A stretch of DNA of 64,000 bases from Epiperipatus broadwayi (taxonomy: Eukaryota > Onychophora > Udeonychophora > Euonychophora > Peripatidae), in the NCBI GenBank assembly GCA_028023455.1, contig JAQFVV010001020.1, forward strand, positions 1 to 64,000, read 5' to 3'. The notes under the pieces were generated by a model, which worked only from the letters and a program-made list of their open reading frames with translations, had not been told where the DNA came from and did not search any database. The stretch's first letter is position 1; each line of letters starts with the position of its first letter. Below are positions 23,849-35,420 of this stretch, one piece after another. The translations under genes and the position numbers were made by a program.

Positions 23849-23881
23849 CTTTAACTCTTCTGAACCATTATTTTCCGACAT
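23849..23881 (-). CDS. Candidate host exon 1 with start codon
   Basis: On the minus strand, ATG at 23881-23879 opens 11 codons reading MSENNGSEELK, ending exactly at a good donor AAAG|GTAATAG. A polar, acidic N-terminus of this kind is common for small eukaryotic proteins. The exon ends in phase 0, which matches the phase of the candidate exon at 22227-22439. The evidence is the combination of ATG, coding-like composition, donor and matching phase; each alone would be weak in this AT-rich DNA. Confidence 0.4.
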
Positions 23882-24535
23882 AATTTCAAATTACAATTAC
23901 AAAATATCTATATAAATATTTTATTTTAAAAAAAATAAATTATATTTACTATTCAGTCAAAATTCCTATGAAATGCATATTCCTATGAAATATATTATAT
24001 TCATAGCCATTTTTGAATAAAAAAATAAATAAATTGTGATTAGATGATATTCATAAACCACAAAAAAAAAAAAAACATATGCAAATTATTACTAATAAAT
24101 CATCAAAAATGGAAATTAATGAAACTCATCATGCTATTCTTTCATTTAAATTATAATAAATAATAAAAATCATATACACAGCTATATAAATTTATTAATA
24201 ATAATTACATATAAAAATGCTTTTTCGGCATACGGTTTTATGCCCTTTTCAAATGTTAATCATCTATTTTAATGTTAATCAATTATTGTAGACAGAACAC
24301 CATCTAGTTTTCTATAAAGGAAGTAAAACATCAACAAAATAGAATAAATCCATATAGAAATCCAATATAACTTCAAAAAGTTGTCTATATACTATAACAA
24401 CATACAGAATAAATAATAAATACATTATACAACTTTATATATACTATCTTATATAATTTTCCATTTTTAATTGACCAGTTGCTAACTAAATTTATTGAAT
24501 TTTTATAAATACTCATACAATTATTTAAATTATGC
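23882..24535. other. Putative intergenic / 5' region of the minus-strand gene
   Basis: AT-rich; no ORF, tRNA or repeat is supported. It would hold the promoter and 5' UTR of the gene starting at 23881 if that model is correct. Confidence 0.35.
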
Positions 24536-24754
24536 TTAATAAGTTTCATATATTTGTTTTCTTCTTGGATCTTTAATGTAATTTAAAGGATTAATATTTT
24601 TTGTAGCATCTATTTTATGTGCATATGTTAAATAATGAATGTATAAAGCAGATTTATCATCTTGACTATTAATTGCATTATGTTCTATGGCTATTATCTC
24701 TGTTTCCTTGTATAACCATAGTAAATCATATTGAAAAACAAGTTTATATAGAAT
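24536..24754 (-). CDS. Coding-like segment, possible terminal exon, unknown
   Basis: On the minus strand 72 codons are open to a TAA at 24536-24538. The peptide reads LVFQYDLLWLYKETEIIAIE, then HNAINSQDDKSALYIHYLTY, and ends INPLNYIKDPRRKQIYETY. Composition is protein-like, with Trp, His, Asp and Arg in places that random AT-rich DNA rarely provides. There is a TGA just upstream of the open stretch and no ATG at its start, so it is probably a terminal exon. An acceptor may lie within the stretch at 'ggaaacag' (minus strand, about 24704-24697), which would leave about 50 codons. The LTR at 24943 lies about 190 bp upstream. Family not recognised. Confidence 0.35.
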   Translation of the reverse strand: MLYKLVFQYDLLWLYKETEIIAIEHNAINSQDDKSALYIHYLTYAHKIDATKNINPLNYIKDPRRKQIYETY

Positions 24755-24942
24755 TCATTTTTTGTAATTTATGTCAACTCTTAATTTATAATTATCTATT
24801 AATTAATCCACTTTTACTATTCAACCATCCAATATTTATATGCTTATCAATATAATTTTTTAATAATGTATTATAAATTTTAGTATAGTATGAACGTTTG
24901 ATCCATTTCTTATTTGAAATATTATATGTGTATATAATATAT

Positions 24943-25529
24943 TGTGCCGGTCGGATTTGTATGTTCACGTAACAAGATCTAGCATCTAGGCAAAAGTATC
25001 TCGAATCCACTCGTGCGCAAGATACACAGGTCAGGAACACTCATGAACTCTGCCCTATTTGCCTATTTCCCAGATCTATAACATTATGAGCAACAATCCC
25101 GATGACATCGATTAATTTACTTCTCATCCGCCGGCATCGATCATCGGAGACACACAAAAAGACTCTAGGCTAAGCTTATGATAGAATAACTTAATAACTA
25201 TTATATTTTATGACAATAAAGGCTCATGACCTAGCATATTAATTATGTATTGAGCGGAGATCATCTAGTCATATTTAGCACAAGTAATAACTTAATATAT
25301 TATCTTAACTAAAAGAAAGCAATGGTTCGAGTTTGATATATATATATTTAAGATTTATTAATAACAAAATTATGTCGGGTTATTTACCTGACATGAGCCT
25401 CGTACGTATTATATATATGTGTTTGATTCATATTTAACAATAACATTATAATTGCGGCTATGCCAATAATATATATGTGTGATTTAATGAACTAGCGCTA
25501 TTAGAATACATTGTTGGAATACTATTACA
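24943..25529 (-). mobile_element. Probable LTR of an LTR retrotransposon
   Basis: On the minus strand the segment starts TGTAATAGTATTCC and ends GACCGGCACA, that is TG...CA. Immediately upstream on the minus strand (25530-25540) is 'gtttctggggg', a polypurine tract of the kind that primes second-strand synthesis next to a 3' LTR. It is ~587 bp, with more CpG and GC than its neighbourhood. A matching second LTR was not found in the window, and no short flanking duplication is apparent, so this looks like a lone 3' LTR with part of an internal region (25530 onwards). No gag or pol is recognisable there. Confidence 0.45.
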
Positions 25530-27560
25530 CCCCCAGAAACGAAGAGCATTTACTTAATTTAAACAACAATAATTTTACAAGCAGATATTATATTTGGTTA
25601 CATTCAATATTATTATTGAGTTATAGATAATTAATGCGCGGGATGGGTAATGAATAATTATATAAACGATACTAAATCTATCGCATTAATACTTATATTA
25701 AACTAATGGAAATATGTCTGTTTAATGAAATCATTTCATTACGGCTTATGAATACTTCTGGGCGACTAATAAGACACTGAAAGGAGGTGTGTGCATGGCG
25801 GCTGATAGGGTTGGTCCAATTATGGATCCTGGAGTGTGCTTCATGAATTTTTAATAACTAAATGGACCGATTTCCTCTGCAAACGTAGGCAGGGTCGGTT
25901 TGACGAATGAAAGAGTCCAAGATTCCCTGGAGTGAAGTACAAGCGAATCATGGATGACGAAGAGTGGTCGGCAATGTCATTATTGGGCTGGTTTTCCAGA
26001 TCGCTCCCCATATAAAGCATGCACATAAGACCAAGTATGTCCCCAGGGTGGTTTTACAGCCTGGTTCAAGGACATTAAGAATGACGATGGGGCCCAACTT
26101 CGCGGATGCCTCCTTGTGAGAAAGAAGCACAAATATATATATCTACGAAATGGCCTTTATGCACGTAACACTTAATAATATAATATAAACAAAACTCTAA
26201 AGATTAAAGATTATCGAACATATTTATTGCCCACGAATTATGAAATATTCGGCGTAATGATATGGCTTCACTAAGCAAACATGGGTAATAATTATACTTA
26301 AATATAAAACTAAGCTCTTAAGATCCCCCTCCCCCTTACATTATGTTACTTAATATTATTCATTACTTTTTACACATTTAATAAATCTCAATTTTGGTTA
26401 GTCGATGCCCTTGTGAAATATATATAAATGATTACAAAATAAGTGGGTGGTGGTAATAGCTAAGATGGATTTTACATATATAATATAATTTAAGAATAAA
26501 AGATAGCGCATTATTTAGAAAGGAGAATGTGAAAAACAGACGTCAAATCTGTTTTTCGGCAGTAAACATGAAAAATATAATTAGTTTATTTATCTAAAAT
26601 CGTGAGCACCTGGGCAAGTCGAATAAGACTTGTTTTGATCAAATTATAAATTATTTACCCAGTAAATGATGGGTGGGGAAACGAAAATAAATTATATGCT
26701 GGCGATTTTAGAATACTATTGGCATTTATTTTAAAGTATAAATACATAAATCAAATTGAAAATTGTTTGCCGCTTGGAAATAAAAGAAAAAAAAACATTA
26801 TATGGGAAGCTTAATATAGATTAGTTATATAGAGTTACAGAATACATATTTGAAGACATTTAATATAGATGTTTTAAAATATAAATATTACAGAGAAGGC
26901 AGGATTTAGAAATTATAAGCGGTCAAAGTTCTTTTACCTTGATTATTTGGAAGAGCGTTTCACTAGGAATCAGTAGATCGGTATTCTTTCACGAGATCTA
27001 GGGTAGCATTGTTATTTGAGAGATAGCATTTCGTTTTACTGGAAAATATCTAAAGTTCAGTAGTACGGGATGCAGAGCTTCATTCATAGGAACAGCATAT
27101 TAGAACGGAGGGACAAGGCGAAGTTTCCTACTCATGACACATTGAGTGAGAATTAAAACTGGCGTGGAATATGTATAACAACATAGTTATTTAATGGACT
27201 CCTCTTAGTGGATTCAAATCCAGCAGTATATATACTTTTATTTTGAAGCTGTTACTTAGCAACTACTGCTGGACCTGAGGCGGTTTAAGCACTTAAGTTT
27301 CATCTGGAATAGTTTGACCGGATACTCTTATCTAGTAAGATGTTTGAAACAATGCAAGTTTGTTATCAGTTTCTCGAACGATTGTTTTAAAATATATCTT
27401 ATGATTTTAAAACAAGCTAGCGTGGACAATTTCCACTAATGGGTTTATTTTATTATTACCAATTCGTAATCTTTTACTTTAATCTAAGGGGTCTTCCGGG
27501 TAATTGTTTTTCGAGAGACTATCTAACAAGATTGCATCATTTCTGGCTACAAAATTATAT
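25530..27560. other. CpG-retaining non-coding block, possibly LTR-element interior
   Basis: This ~2 kb has visibly more CG dinucleotides and less homopolymer than its flanks. Minus-strand open stretches at 25841-26130 overlap in two frames and have no recognisable domain. A second polypurine-like tract ('aagggggaggggga' on the minus strand, about 26327-26340) occurs. It may be the remaining interior of the retroelement whose LTR lies at 24943-25529, or a separate insertion. No primer-binding site or second LTR was identified. Confidence 0.35.
26531..26557. repeat. Perfect short hairpin
   Basis: 'gaaaaacaga' (26531-26540) pairs perfectly with 'tctgtttttc' (26548-26557) across a 7-nt loop. Confidence 0.7.
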
Positions 27561-27844
27561 ATGAAAAAATAATAAGTTTCATATATAATATCTTATATAT
27601 AATATAATTATTAATTTATTCACAATCTCCTACACTGAAATATATAGATATTTATTATTTACGCCCGCATACACATGAGAATATTATTATGAAATAAAAT
27701 ATTTTTAAATTAAAATACATGTGTTTACATTATTTATGTTTATAATACTAACCAAAAGAAATATATATATTATTAGCTATGTATATACATGCGTAAAGGC
27801 AGGTTTGAATACAGTTAGATGGTAGGAGATTGGATGTGGGATGT

Positions 27845-27874
27845 GAAGCAGGATCTGAGCATCAGATCTGCTTC
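27845..27874. repeat. Short bulged hairpin
   Basis: 'gaagcaggatctga' pairs with 'tcagatctgcttc' around a 3-nt loop, with a single bulged G. Too short for a microRNA precursor. Confidence 0.65.
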
Positions 27875-30787
27875 AATATGTGTATATTTTGATATATATG
27901 TATTGTAGATATATATATATAGTATTCAATTATTTAAAAAAAATTTTTTTTTTCTTTTATACATACAGAGATTTATATGTATAGATTTATTATTATGAAT
28001 AAGCAGTTTTGTGATTTATTATATAATTTTTTTTTATTAAATAATATGTGTTAAATTTATTTAACTTTCATTTTGTTAAAATAGAGTAAATCAGAAAAGT
28101 GTAAAATAAGGCAATTAAGATTGTTAGATTAGGAGATAAAAAATGTACACGTGTGAAAGAATGAATACATCTGTACAAACACAAAGATGCTTTTACACGT
28201 ATTCCTGATGGCTATAGATTCCAGGTTTGTTGTTATCTGTGTCTTAAGATTATTTTTACAAAAGAGGTGCTTTGATGTAGATAACGATAGCGATCAATTT
28301 TAAGTCTTTATTGATTGTGACCGACGTCAAACTTGTGAAGCTTTGATTTTTTTTTTAAGATAAAGATTTCCAGATGTTTTTTTTTCTTTGGTTGAAATTC
28401 GCGATATAAATGATTGAAACAATTTTTTTTAATCAGTTAGTCTTAAATTTCTTTAGAGAGATGATGAGTTAGTCATTAATTTTTTTAGAGAGAGAGTCAC
28501 TCAGATTATTATTATTATTTTGAGACTCAACTCAGTCGGTCCTTCCTTGTTATTATTCTTAAGCAGAAATGTAAGCTCTGATTTTTTTTTAAAAGAGAGT
28601 GAACGCTTTAATTTTTTTTTCTCACTCTTTGAAAGTTGAAAAAAAGAGCAAATGAAATGTGCGTTTATATAAAGCAATTTCCAGCAATATTAAAGAAGAG
28701 GAGAGAAATGGAACAAGATTGAATTTATTAGAAGTTAGTAATAATTATATAAAAATGATATTAACATATTTGGTTATGCATAATACTATGCCTCTGCATT
28801 GCTAAACCATTTTTTTCTGCTTCCTGGTTAATACAGAATGAGTCAAAATCGCTGATCTGTCTATGAAGTCATGTATCCAGTAATAACCAACAAAATGATA
28901 GATTTTGAAGCCAACCACACAAGCTATATGGAATGCTTTGTTTCTAGTTCCTGGCTTATTAAAAGCTCATTACCTTCGAATGAATGGAGAAGAGGAAATA
29001 GGAGGAAAAGAAAATTTATAACAGCCATGTAGAACCAAGTTTGAAGCCATAAATCAAATTTTTGTTGATTTACCTCAATCATCTAAAGTGTCAACAGCAA
29101 TTATTTTTTTTAAAGGAGAGAGACAAGCAAATCCACCGGTACCTACTTATTCAAAGTACTTATAATAATTTTTTTTTAAATGGTAGAAGGAAGCCAATCA
29201 ACAGTGAATAATAATGGAATTGAAGAAACAAGCAAGTCAATTGATTCAGCATTATCTTAAAAGTATCTGCAATAACTTTCTTTTTTGTTGTTGTTGTTGT
29301 TGGTGAGCAAAGAAAAGCAGTCTGAAAATTCAAATTCAGGACATTAATAGAAGTAAAAAGTAGACGGGTAAATATGAACTTTCTTTAACCGATTTTATTC
29401 TTTTACTTATTAAAAGTAAACCTTAATTTACTGGTCAAAGCAATTTTCTTTTTTGATACAGAAACATTAAAGACTTGTTTATCTATAGTTATTTGCAATA
29501 TCTCACAACATAGCACAAACATAGTTTAAATCTTTAAACTTAAATTTTTCATTATTTTTTTTTTTTGTTTTTTTTTATTATATATTGTAATGTTGAAATG
29601 TTTTTTTTTAATTGTTCTTCAGTTGTTAATGATAATGAGCAACCTATAGATATATGCATTTATAATGTTTTTTATTTTTATTTTATCTTGTTGCATATTA
29701 AAAATTAATATATGTATTTTATTTTCTTTCGCTATAAGGTTGCAAAAGAAAAAAGATATTTTTATATATGTAATTTATGGGTATACATTTTAAACATATA
29801 TGTTAACATTACCGAATGCGTGAATGTGTAACTGCTTATCCAAACACATCAAAGAATAGGTTATATATGATTAGTTTAAAATGGTAAATTGAAAAGTAGG
29901 GCATTACATTTGAATGGAAATGAAATAACATATACAAGTTTCACCTGAAATTTATTTTATGATATGATGAGTAAGAAAAGTCTTAAATAAGCATTTATAG
30001 AATATGTATTTTTTTTTCTAATATTGATTTAAGTCAGCTTATTTTGAGATATCAAGAAAAATGACAAACCTATATATTAAGTTTATTTGCTTATACTTAT
30101 ATAAATTTTTATATTAATAAGCCATTTATTTAATTGTCGATTTGACTTTAAAGAAGGAAAGAAAGAGTAGTAGTGTTAATAAAATATAATTATATATCTT
30201 AATTGGTTTCCGAGTTATTATTAAGAATATTGTGTTTTTTTTTTTGTCTTAATTCTATCATTTTAATTCATCATCATTGCTCGCAGTTATTAAGTATTAC
30301 CATTCGTATATATTGAGCAATCACTTGCAAATATTAAGCGTCCGCAAAATAATAGGTAAACTAGAATGTTGATATTTAAGTATTTAAGGATTATGCTTGA
30401 GAATAACCAAATTTTGATAATTATAGTTCAACATAGAAAGCTAAAATTGTGTTGTGTCCATGAATTTAGATCATCCTCATCAAAGATGGATATCATGTTA
30501 TTAGTTAAAAATGTTTCAAATAATACTATATAAAAGTTATGATCGCCATCAATCATCATTAATAAATTATAATCATTAAATTTAATGTTTAGCGTAATGA
30601 ATATATTTTAGTAAATAGGGGTTTATAGAAAATTGAATATTATGCAAAGAGATTCATGATGATCAATCATCACCATTAGTATTATTAAATCCCAGTATGA
30701 AATAGGATAATTTTAATAGATGCCTATAAGTTTATAAAGATGAATTTATTGTTGTGAGTTTATTGATAAGCCATGGCTGGTATCATC

Positions 30788-30839
30788 ATCACTATTATAA
30801 TCATTATTATGATATCACTATTATAATCATTATTATGAT
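30788..30839 (+). repeat. Tandem 26-bp duplication
   Basis: The 26-mer beginning 'atcactattataatcatt' is present twice without a gap (30788-30813 and 30814-30839), inside a wider ATC/ATT simple-sequence tract. Confidence 0.9.
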
Positions 30840-31925
30840 ATTATTATCATCATCATCATTATTACCTTTATTGTGATAAATAATCTAGTTAAATGGCCAT
30901 CAATATCAATAATGGTCTTCACATGCTTGTTTGGAAGCCATTAATAGGATTATACATGTCTGTTCATCAATATACGCTAATGAGCTAGCAATGTCTATAA
31001 GAATCTTTGATCTATAGTATAAACTTTGGTAATATTGGGATCTTGTAATTTTATCAATATAGATAAAATGTAAGAATGTCATTTTTGTTCAATAGTCATC
31101 CAAGTCATGTGTAATAAATATGTACTGAATGAGTTTGAACTCAAGTACACTATAAATAGATACTTATCTAGATTGAAAACAATCTAGTGGCGCTCATGGG
31201 AAAACACATGTACTTAGCTAAACTGAATAAAGAGTGATATCATCCCTTTCCAACTTCATAATATTAGTTTTATAAAATATATTTTTTTATAAGTTGTCAT
31301 GAATAGCACCCGTGTGTGCATATGACCATGAATGGTCTTATATATTTGGAAAGAAGAATAGGAAGGATTCTTTGTTAGAAGAACCTAGTATTGGAGATAA
31401 GCATAAGGCACTCCAGGAATCTCACAGTGGGTACTTTTATTCAGTTGCTATATTTAATATTATTTTTATTAGATGACAATGGCCAGTATGTTTTATTGTT
31501 CAAATGACTGCCCCAATATATAAATAAATACCAAGAATCTTTAATGCTGATATTTTCAAGTGGCACAGTGATTCTATAATTTCTTTATCTATGCTATGAT
31601 GAATTAATATAGTTACAAATGGTACAGATTGGATAGGCATATATCTAATAATTAATAATTTCCCCTATCTAAATATTTATTATGGTTACAAATGTGACAT
31701 ATTAAAATAGTTACAAATTATAGTTACAAATACATATCTTTTATATTAATTTAATAATTACAAATACATATTATATATAATTTATAAATATTGTTACAGT
31801 ATATATGTGTGTGTTTTATATATGTGTGCAAAATGATGGAGATATATATATTTGATTTATATAAGATTTATACATATATATGTGAAATGATAATTATGTA
31901 TTTGTATTATTCAAATCTTGTAGCT

Positions 31926-31953
31926 CTGAAGAAGACTGCTGGACAGTCGAAAC
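31926..31953 (+). ncRNA. Hammerhead-like catalytic core (element tail)
   Basis: CTGAAGA (31926-31932) is followed by a perfect 5-bp hairpin GACTG-CTGGA-CAGTC (31934-31948) and then GAAAC (31949-31953). This is the order CUGANGA, helix II, GAAA of a hammerhead ribozyme, with one extra A before the stem. Penelope-like elements are known to carry minimal hammerheads in their terminal repeats. The outer helix I and a cleavable UH after a short helix III could not be shown. The downstream 'aaaataaagaag' fits a retroelement tail. Activity is not claimed. Confidence 0.35.
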
Positions 31954-31959
31954 TGTAAG

Positions 31960-33180
31960 AAAATAAAGAAGTTTTTAAGAAAATTAATTGCATTAAAGTC
32001 TATATGAGTGAAGTATTATAAATAATATATATGATTATTTGAAATATTGTTACTATCGTGATTATAATCATTCTACTTAGAAGTGTGATTAATTAAAAAA
32101 GATTTTTTTAGAATTAAAAAGTATATTTTTAATAGTTTTAGGGTTATATCCATGATCTTTATATAATTTAATATAAATGAGATAATGTACCAAACATCGA
32201 TTATATTTTGAAAAATAATCAATGTTTACAGTAACCACTTATAAAGAAATATAAGAAAAATAATACCTAAATTATTGTGATAATGTGATGAGACTAAACT
32301 CCAAGTAGCCTCAAAAATATCTGCTAGTTTGTATATTTGGTCTCTCATTCTAATATTGTCTAATATTTTTAGAAAGAACATTTTTATTAAAAATTAGATA
32401 ACATCTTATGAACCAGAATGTGAAAAAAATTAAAGTGCTGATTCTTATATTAGGAAAAAGGCCTCTCTATATGCTATCAATGAGGCTGATTAGTCTGTGA
32501 GCATGTAACATCACTAATAAGAATGTGGTAGGATTGGGGAGAGGTCTTCCAATAGGAAATGTTCCATGGTTTTTTCATCTATATGGAGCATATGATAGAT
32601 TCATATTTGTTAAGTATCATTTATAGGGGGAAAAGTTCAATTGGTGGATAGGACTTAAACATTATCTTTTATTAAGAAGTCCAGACATTTAAATTCCAAA
32701 TACTAATATCTGATTTTCTTCATTAGGTGTTTGATACTGACTACCAGAAGAAAAAAAAGTTATTTGATGCCAGATGTTTAATTTCACATTGTTATTTCTT
32801 TCGATTAAATTCTTCATAATAAAAATTAAATATTATTAAATCTAATATTAGTATTTTTTTTTAATTAGTTACTTTAACAAAGTTTATATAAGTTTTAATG
32901 TAAATATATGTTTTTTTAGGGGATTGTTGGTAAATCAAGAAAGCATTTTAATAAAGCTAAATTTAAAATTTTAAATATACTTGTTATATTTGACAGCACT
33001 ATGGTGCAACTATATATTTAATAGAGCGCCTCTGAATAAAAAATTTACATTTTTTTGTCGATTTTTCAACAGCATCATGAACAAAATAAGGTTTTTTAGC
33101 TTTATTAATTAGTTACCGTTTACAAAAACTGTTTTTGTAATATTTTTTAAATTAAATATATTTGTAGTTTTTTTTTTTAA
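31960..33180. other. AT-rich DNA, nothing recognised
   Basis: No gene or repeat boundary is supported. Confidence 0.5.
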
Positions 33181-33516
33181 TTGGTTGCTTTAAGATTTAA
33201 TGGAAATATGTTTTTTTTACTAAATATTGCTGAGTATATCATTCATCTTAACTATATTAGGGGATTAACAGACCATGAAAGCACGGAATGTCTTAAAGCG
33301 GAATTACAAATAGACATTTGTGGCTGTTTCTGCAGCTGGCTAGTGACCTTTCCCACAAAATATACAAACAGTAGCCAAGTTCATTTACTCAGTGCCAATG
33401 GTCCCAGGTACCCTGAAAGGAGCTACCAAAAATGCTGGCTGAAGCCAGTCGAATGCCAAAGTAATGACTGCCAATTACCATACATGAATTTGACAGCATT
33501 ATTTACTCCAAACTAA
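33181..33516 (+). other. GC-richer island with a 111-codon open frame, unknown
   Basis: About 260 bp (33255-33516) is clearly richer in G+C than its surroundings and open on the plus strand from ATG 33181. The peptide contains several Cys (ICGCFCSW, SYQKCWLKPVECQSNDC), but the spacing fits no zinc finger I recognise. The flanks share 'aattggttgctttaa' (near 33179 and 33541), which may mark the ends of an insertion. It may be a small mobile element or a fragment of a foreign repeat; coding is uncertain. Confidence 0.3.
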
Positions 33517-33519
33517 GTA

Positions 33520-35170
33520 GTTTTGGTTAAATATATTTTTTAATTGGTTGCTTTAATTTTTTTTTTTTACAATTTAATGTAAATTAAACAAAAGGTTTTA
33601 AATAAATGTGAGAAATTCCCCCATTATCTGTTCTATTTGATATGTGATAATGGCGGAACAAATAATTTTTTTCATTGAAAAATACACCTTGTGAATTTGA
33701 CAAGTTACATTGGACAATCACCAATCAGACAATAGAAAAAAATAAGAATTTTTATATATATTATTTTTGTTTTCTATTTCATGTCTCCCAATATCTAATC
33801 TTATTAATATGGAAATTATGAGAGGAATTTGTGTACTTGGTTGTGAAGTTAATTAATACTTTGATAAATTATTAGTAATGGATGGTGGTAAATCTGTGGA
33901 ATTGATAGGAATGAGGTTATCTATATTTGGAAAGTTACTAATTACTCTAGTTAAATCATTAATGATTCTCTAAAGATAAAAGATCAAAATTCCATGAGAG
34001 CCCAATGAATTTTGCATGTTTTGCATTTTTCTGATGTTGAATGCCAGTCTTTTTGTTCCACTTTGTTTGATAATGAAGAGTAAATTTGTTTTTTTGTTTT
34101 TGTAAATGAGATGATATATTTAATGATGGGTAGGAAAAAAAGTAATTTTAAAAAAAGTTAAGATGTCGACTAGTGAGATCTTTGTGAGAATTAAAAGATA
34201 TGCTTTAGGTAATGCACTGATGGTGCTCTCTATAGAAGGAGAAATCTTATTTTAAATAATGGTTCTCATGGCATTATAAGATAAGTAAGTGCATTAGAAA
34301 ACTTTAGAAAGAATTTATGGAGTGTAAAGATAAAAATGGCAGGAATGATATTACCCAATAAATATGTTCCACATAAATGATTTGTTTTTGCTAGTAAGAA
34401 TTTGATTATTGGTAGTGAGCAGGGGATGGAATTTTTCAGAAGGAAGAAATACAATTAAGTCCTCCATATATGTGTGATTAATAATCTGTTTGATTATTGG
34501 CAATATCCTTTGGTTTCAGTTCTTATTTTTTATAAGTTAATCTCAATTCTATCATAAACAATATGTGCAAAGCATATAAAAAAACTTGCATAATGATTAG
34601 AAAACTATGCTAGATACATTTAAATATCCAGATATATTTAAATGGTGATTCTTATCACTTATTCTATAAATACATATAATCAACAGATCGAATTCACTTC
34701 CTCATTTAAAATCACACAAATAAACTAACCATAAATAACAATAAATGCTAAAGAATAGGTAATATCATCTGACTTTTGAGAATTTATTTCCATTATGTAA
34801 CTCATTAAAAGCTTCAGTTACTTTCTGTTCTGTTATATATAATCTATTATTTCCATATTTATATGTAATGTATACATACAACATGAACATATATAAATAA
34901 AACAGATCTATATCAATATGTTAAATAGATTTAAAATATTAAATAGTGGGCACACTTCTGGTGCAGTAGACCAGACTCATAGCACTGAAAGTGCCCTCGG
35001 CTATTAATACTTTACAATTATTTTATTTATCTCATTGTTCTACGTGTCTTTTACTATTTAATTTATATATAGAAAATGGATAGAAACTTGTCCCTACCTT
35101 GCCTGAAAGTGGTGTAGTGAAAGCTCAGATGCACTGACAAAACAACTTACATACACATACATACATGTGT
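33520..35170. other. AT-rich DNA with one structured segment
   Basis: Mostly unremarkable. At 34948-34996 'gggcac' and 'gtgccc' enclose inner complementary blocks (tctgg/ccaga), a potential small folded RNA or repeat relic. No gene is supported. Confidence 0.45.
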
Positions 35171-35176
35171 GTATGT

Positions 35177-35420
35177 AACAATTCAAAACAAAACAACACT
35201 CTCCATATAGTAGTGCCATCTTGTGCTAACAAGAGCAATCAATGGATGCCAGAAGGCTTGTGCATAAAATCCCTATCTAGTGCCTACTCATCCAATATCC
35301 CCAGACTAGTTTCTGGCTTGTGGCCTTCATCAGTGAGGAGCCTTCTGGCATCCATTGATTGCTCTTGTTAGCACAAGATGGCACTACTATATGGAAAGTG
35401 TTGTTTTGTTTTGAATTGTT
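35177..35420. mobile_element. Foldback element, family A, copy 4 (near-perfect palindrome)
   Basis: Arms 35177-35258 and 35339-35420 (82 bp) are inverted with a single mismatch (35200s 'actctcc' versus 'actttcc'), separated by exactly 80 bp. The spacer holds the family A interior 'catccaatatccccagacta' and 'cttcatcagtgaggagcc'. Arm identity is far higher than in copies 1-3, so this copy is the youngest or has been homogenised. No target duplication is obvious. Confidence 0.95.

Larger units (their letters stand above)
27561..31920. other. AT-rich non-coding DNA
   Basis: No coding segment longer than chance is supported. Contents noted: a bulged hairpin at 27845-27874; many T runs; a poly-GTT stretch near 29288; GAT/ATC simple repeats at 30780-30870. 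Confidence 0.5.

Noticed and set aside
25841-26130. Two overlapping minus-strand open frames of about 60 codons
   Set aside because: Overlapping in different frames, no motif. More likely a GC-richer non-coding block within the possible retroelement interior.
30780-30870. Possible CRISPR-like array of ATC/ATT units
   Set aside because: Simple sequence repeat with a 26 bp tandem duplication; no spacers, and the DNA is eukaryotic.
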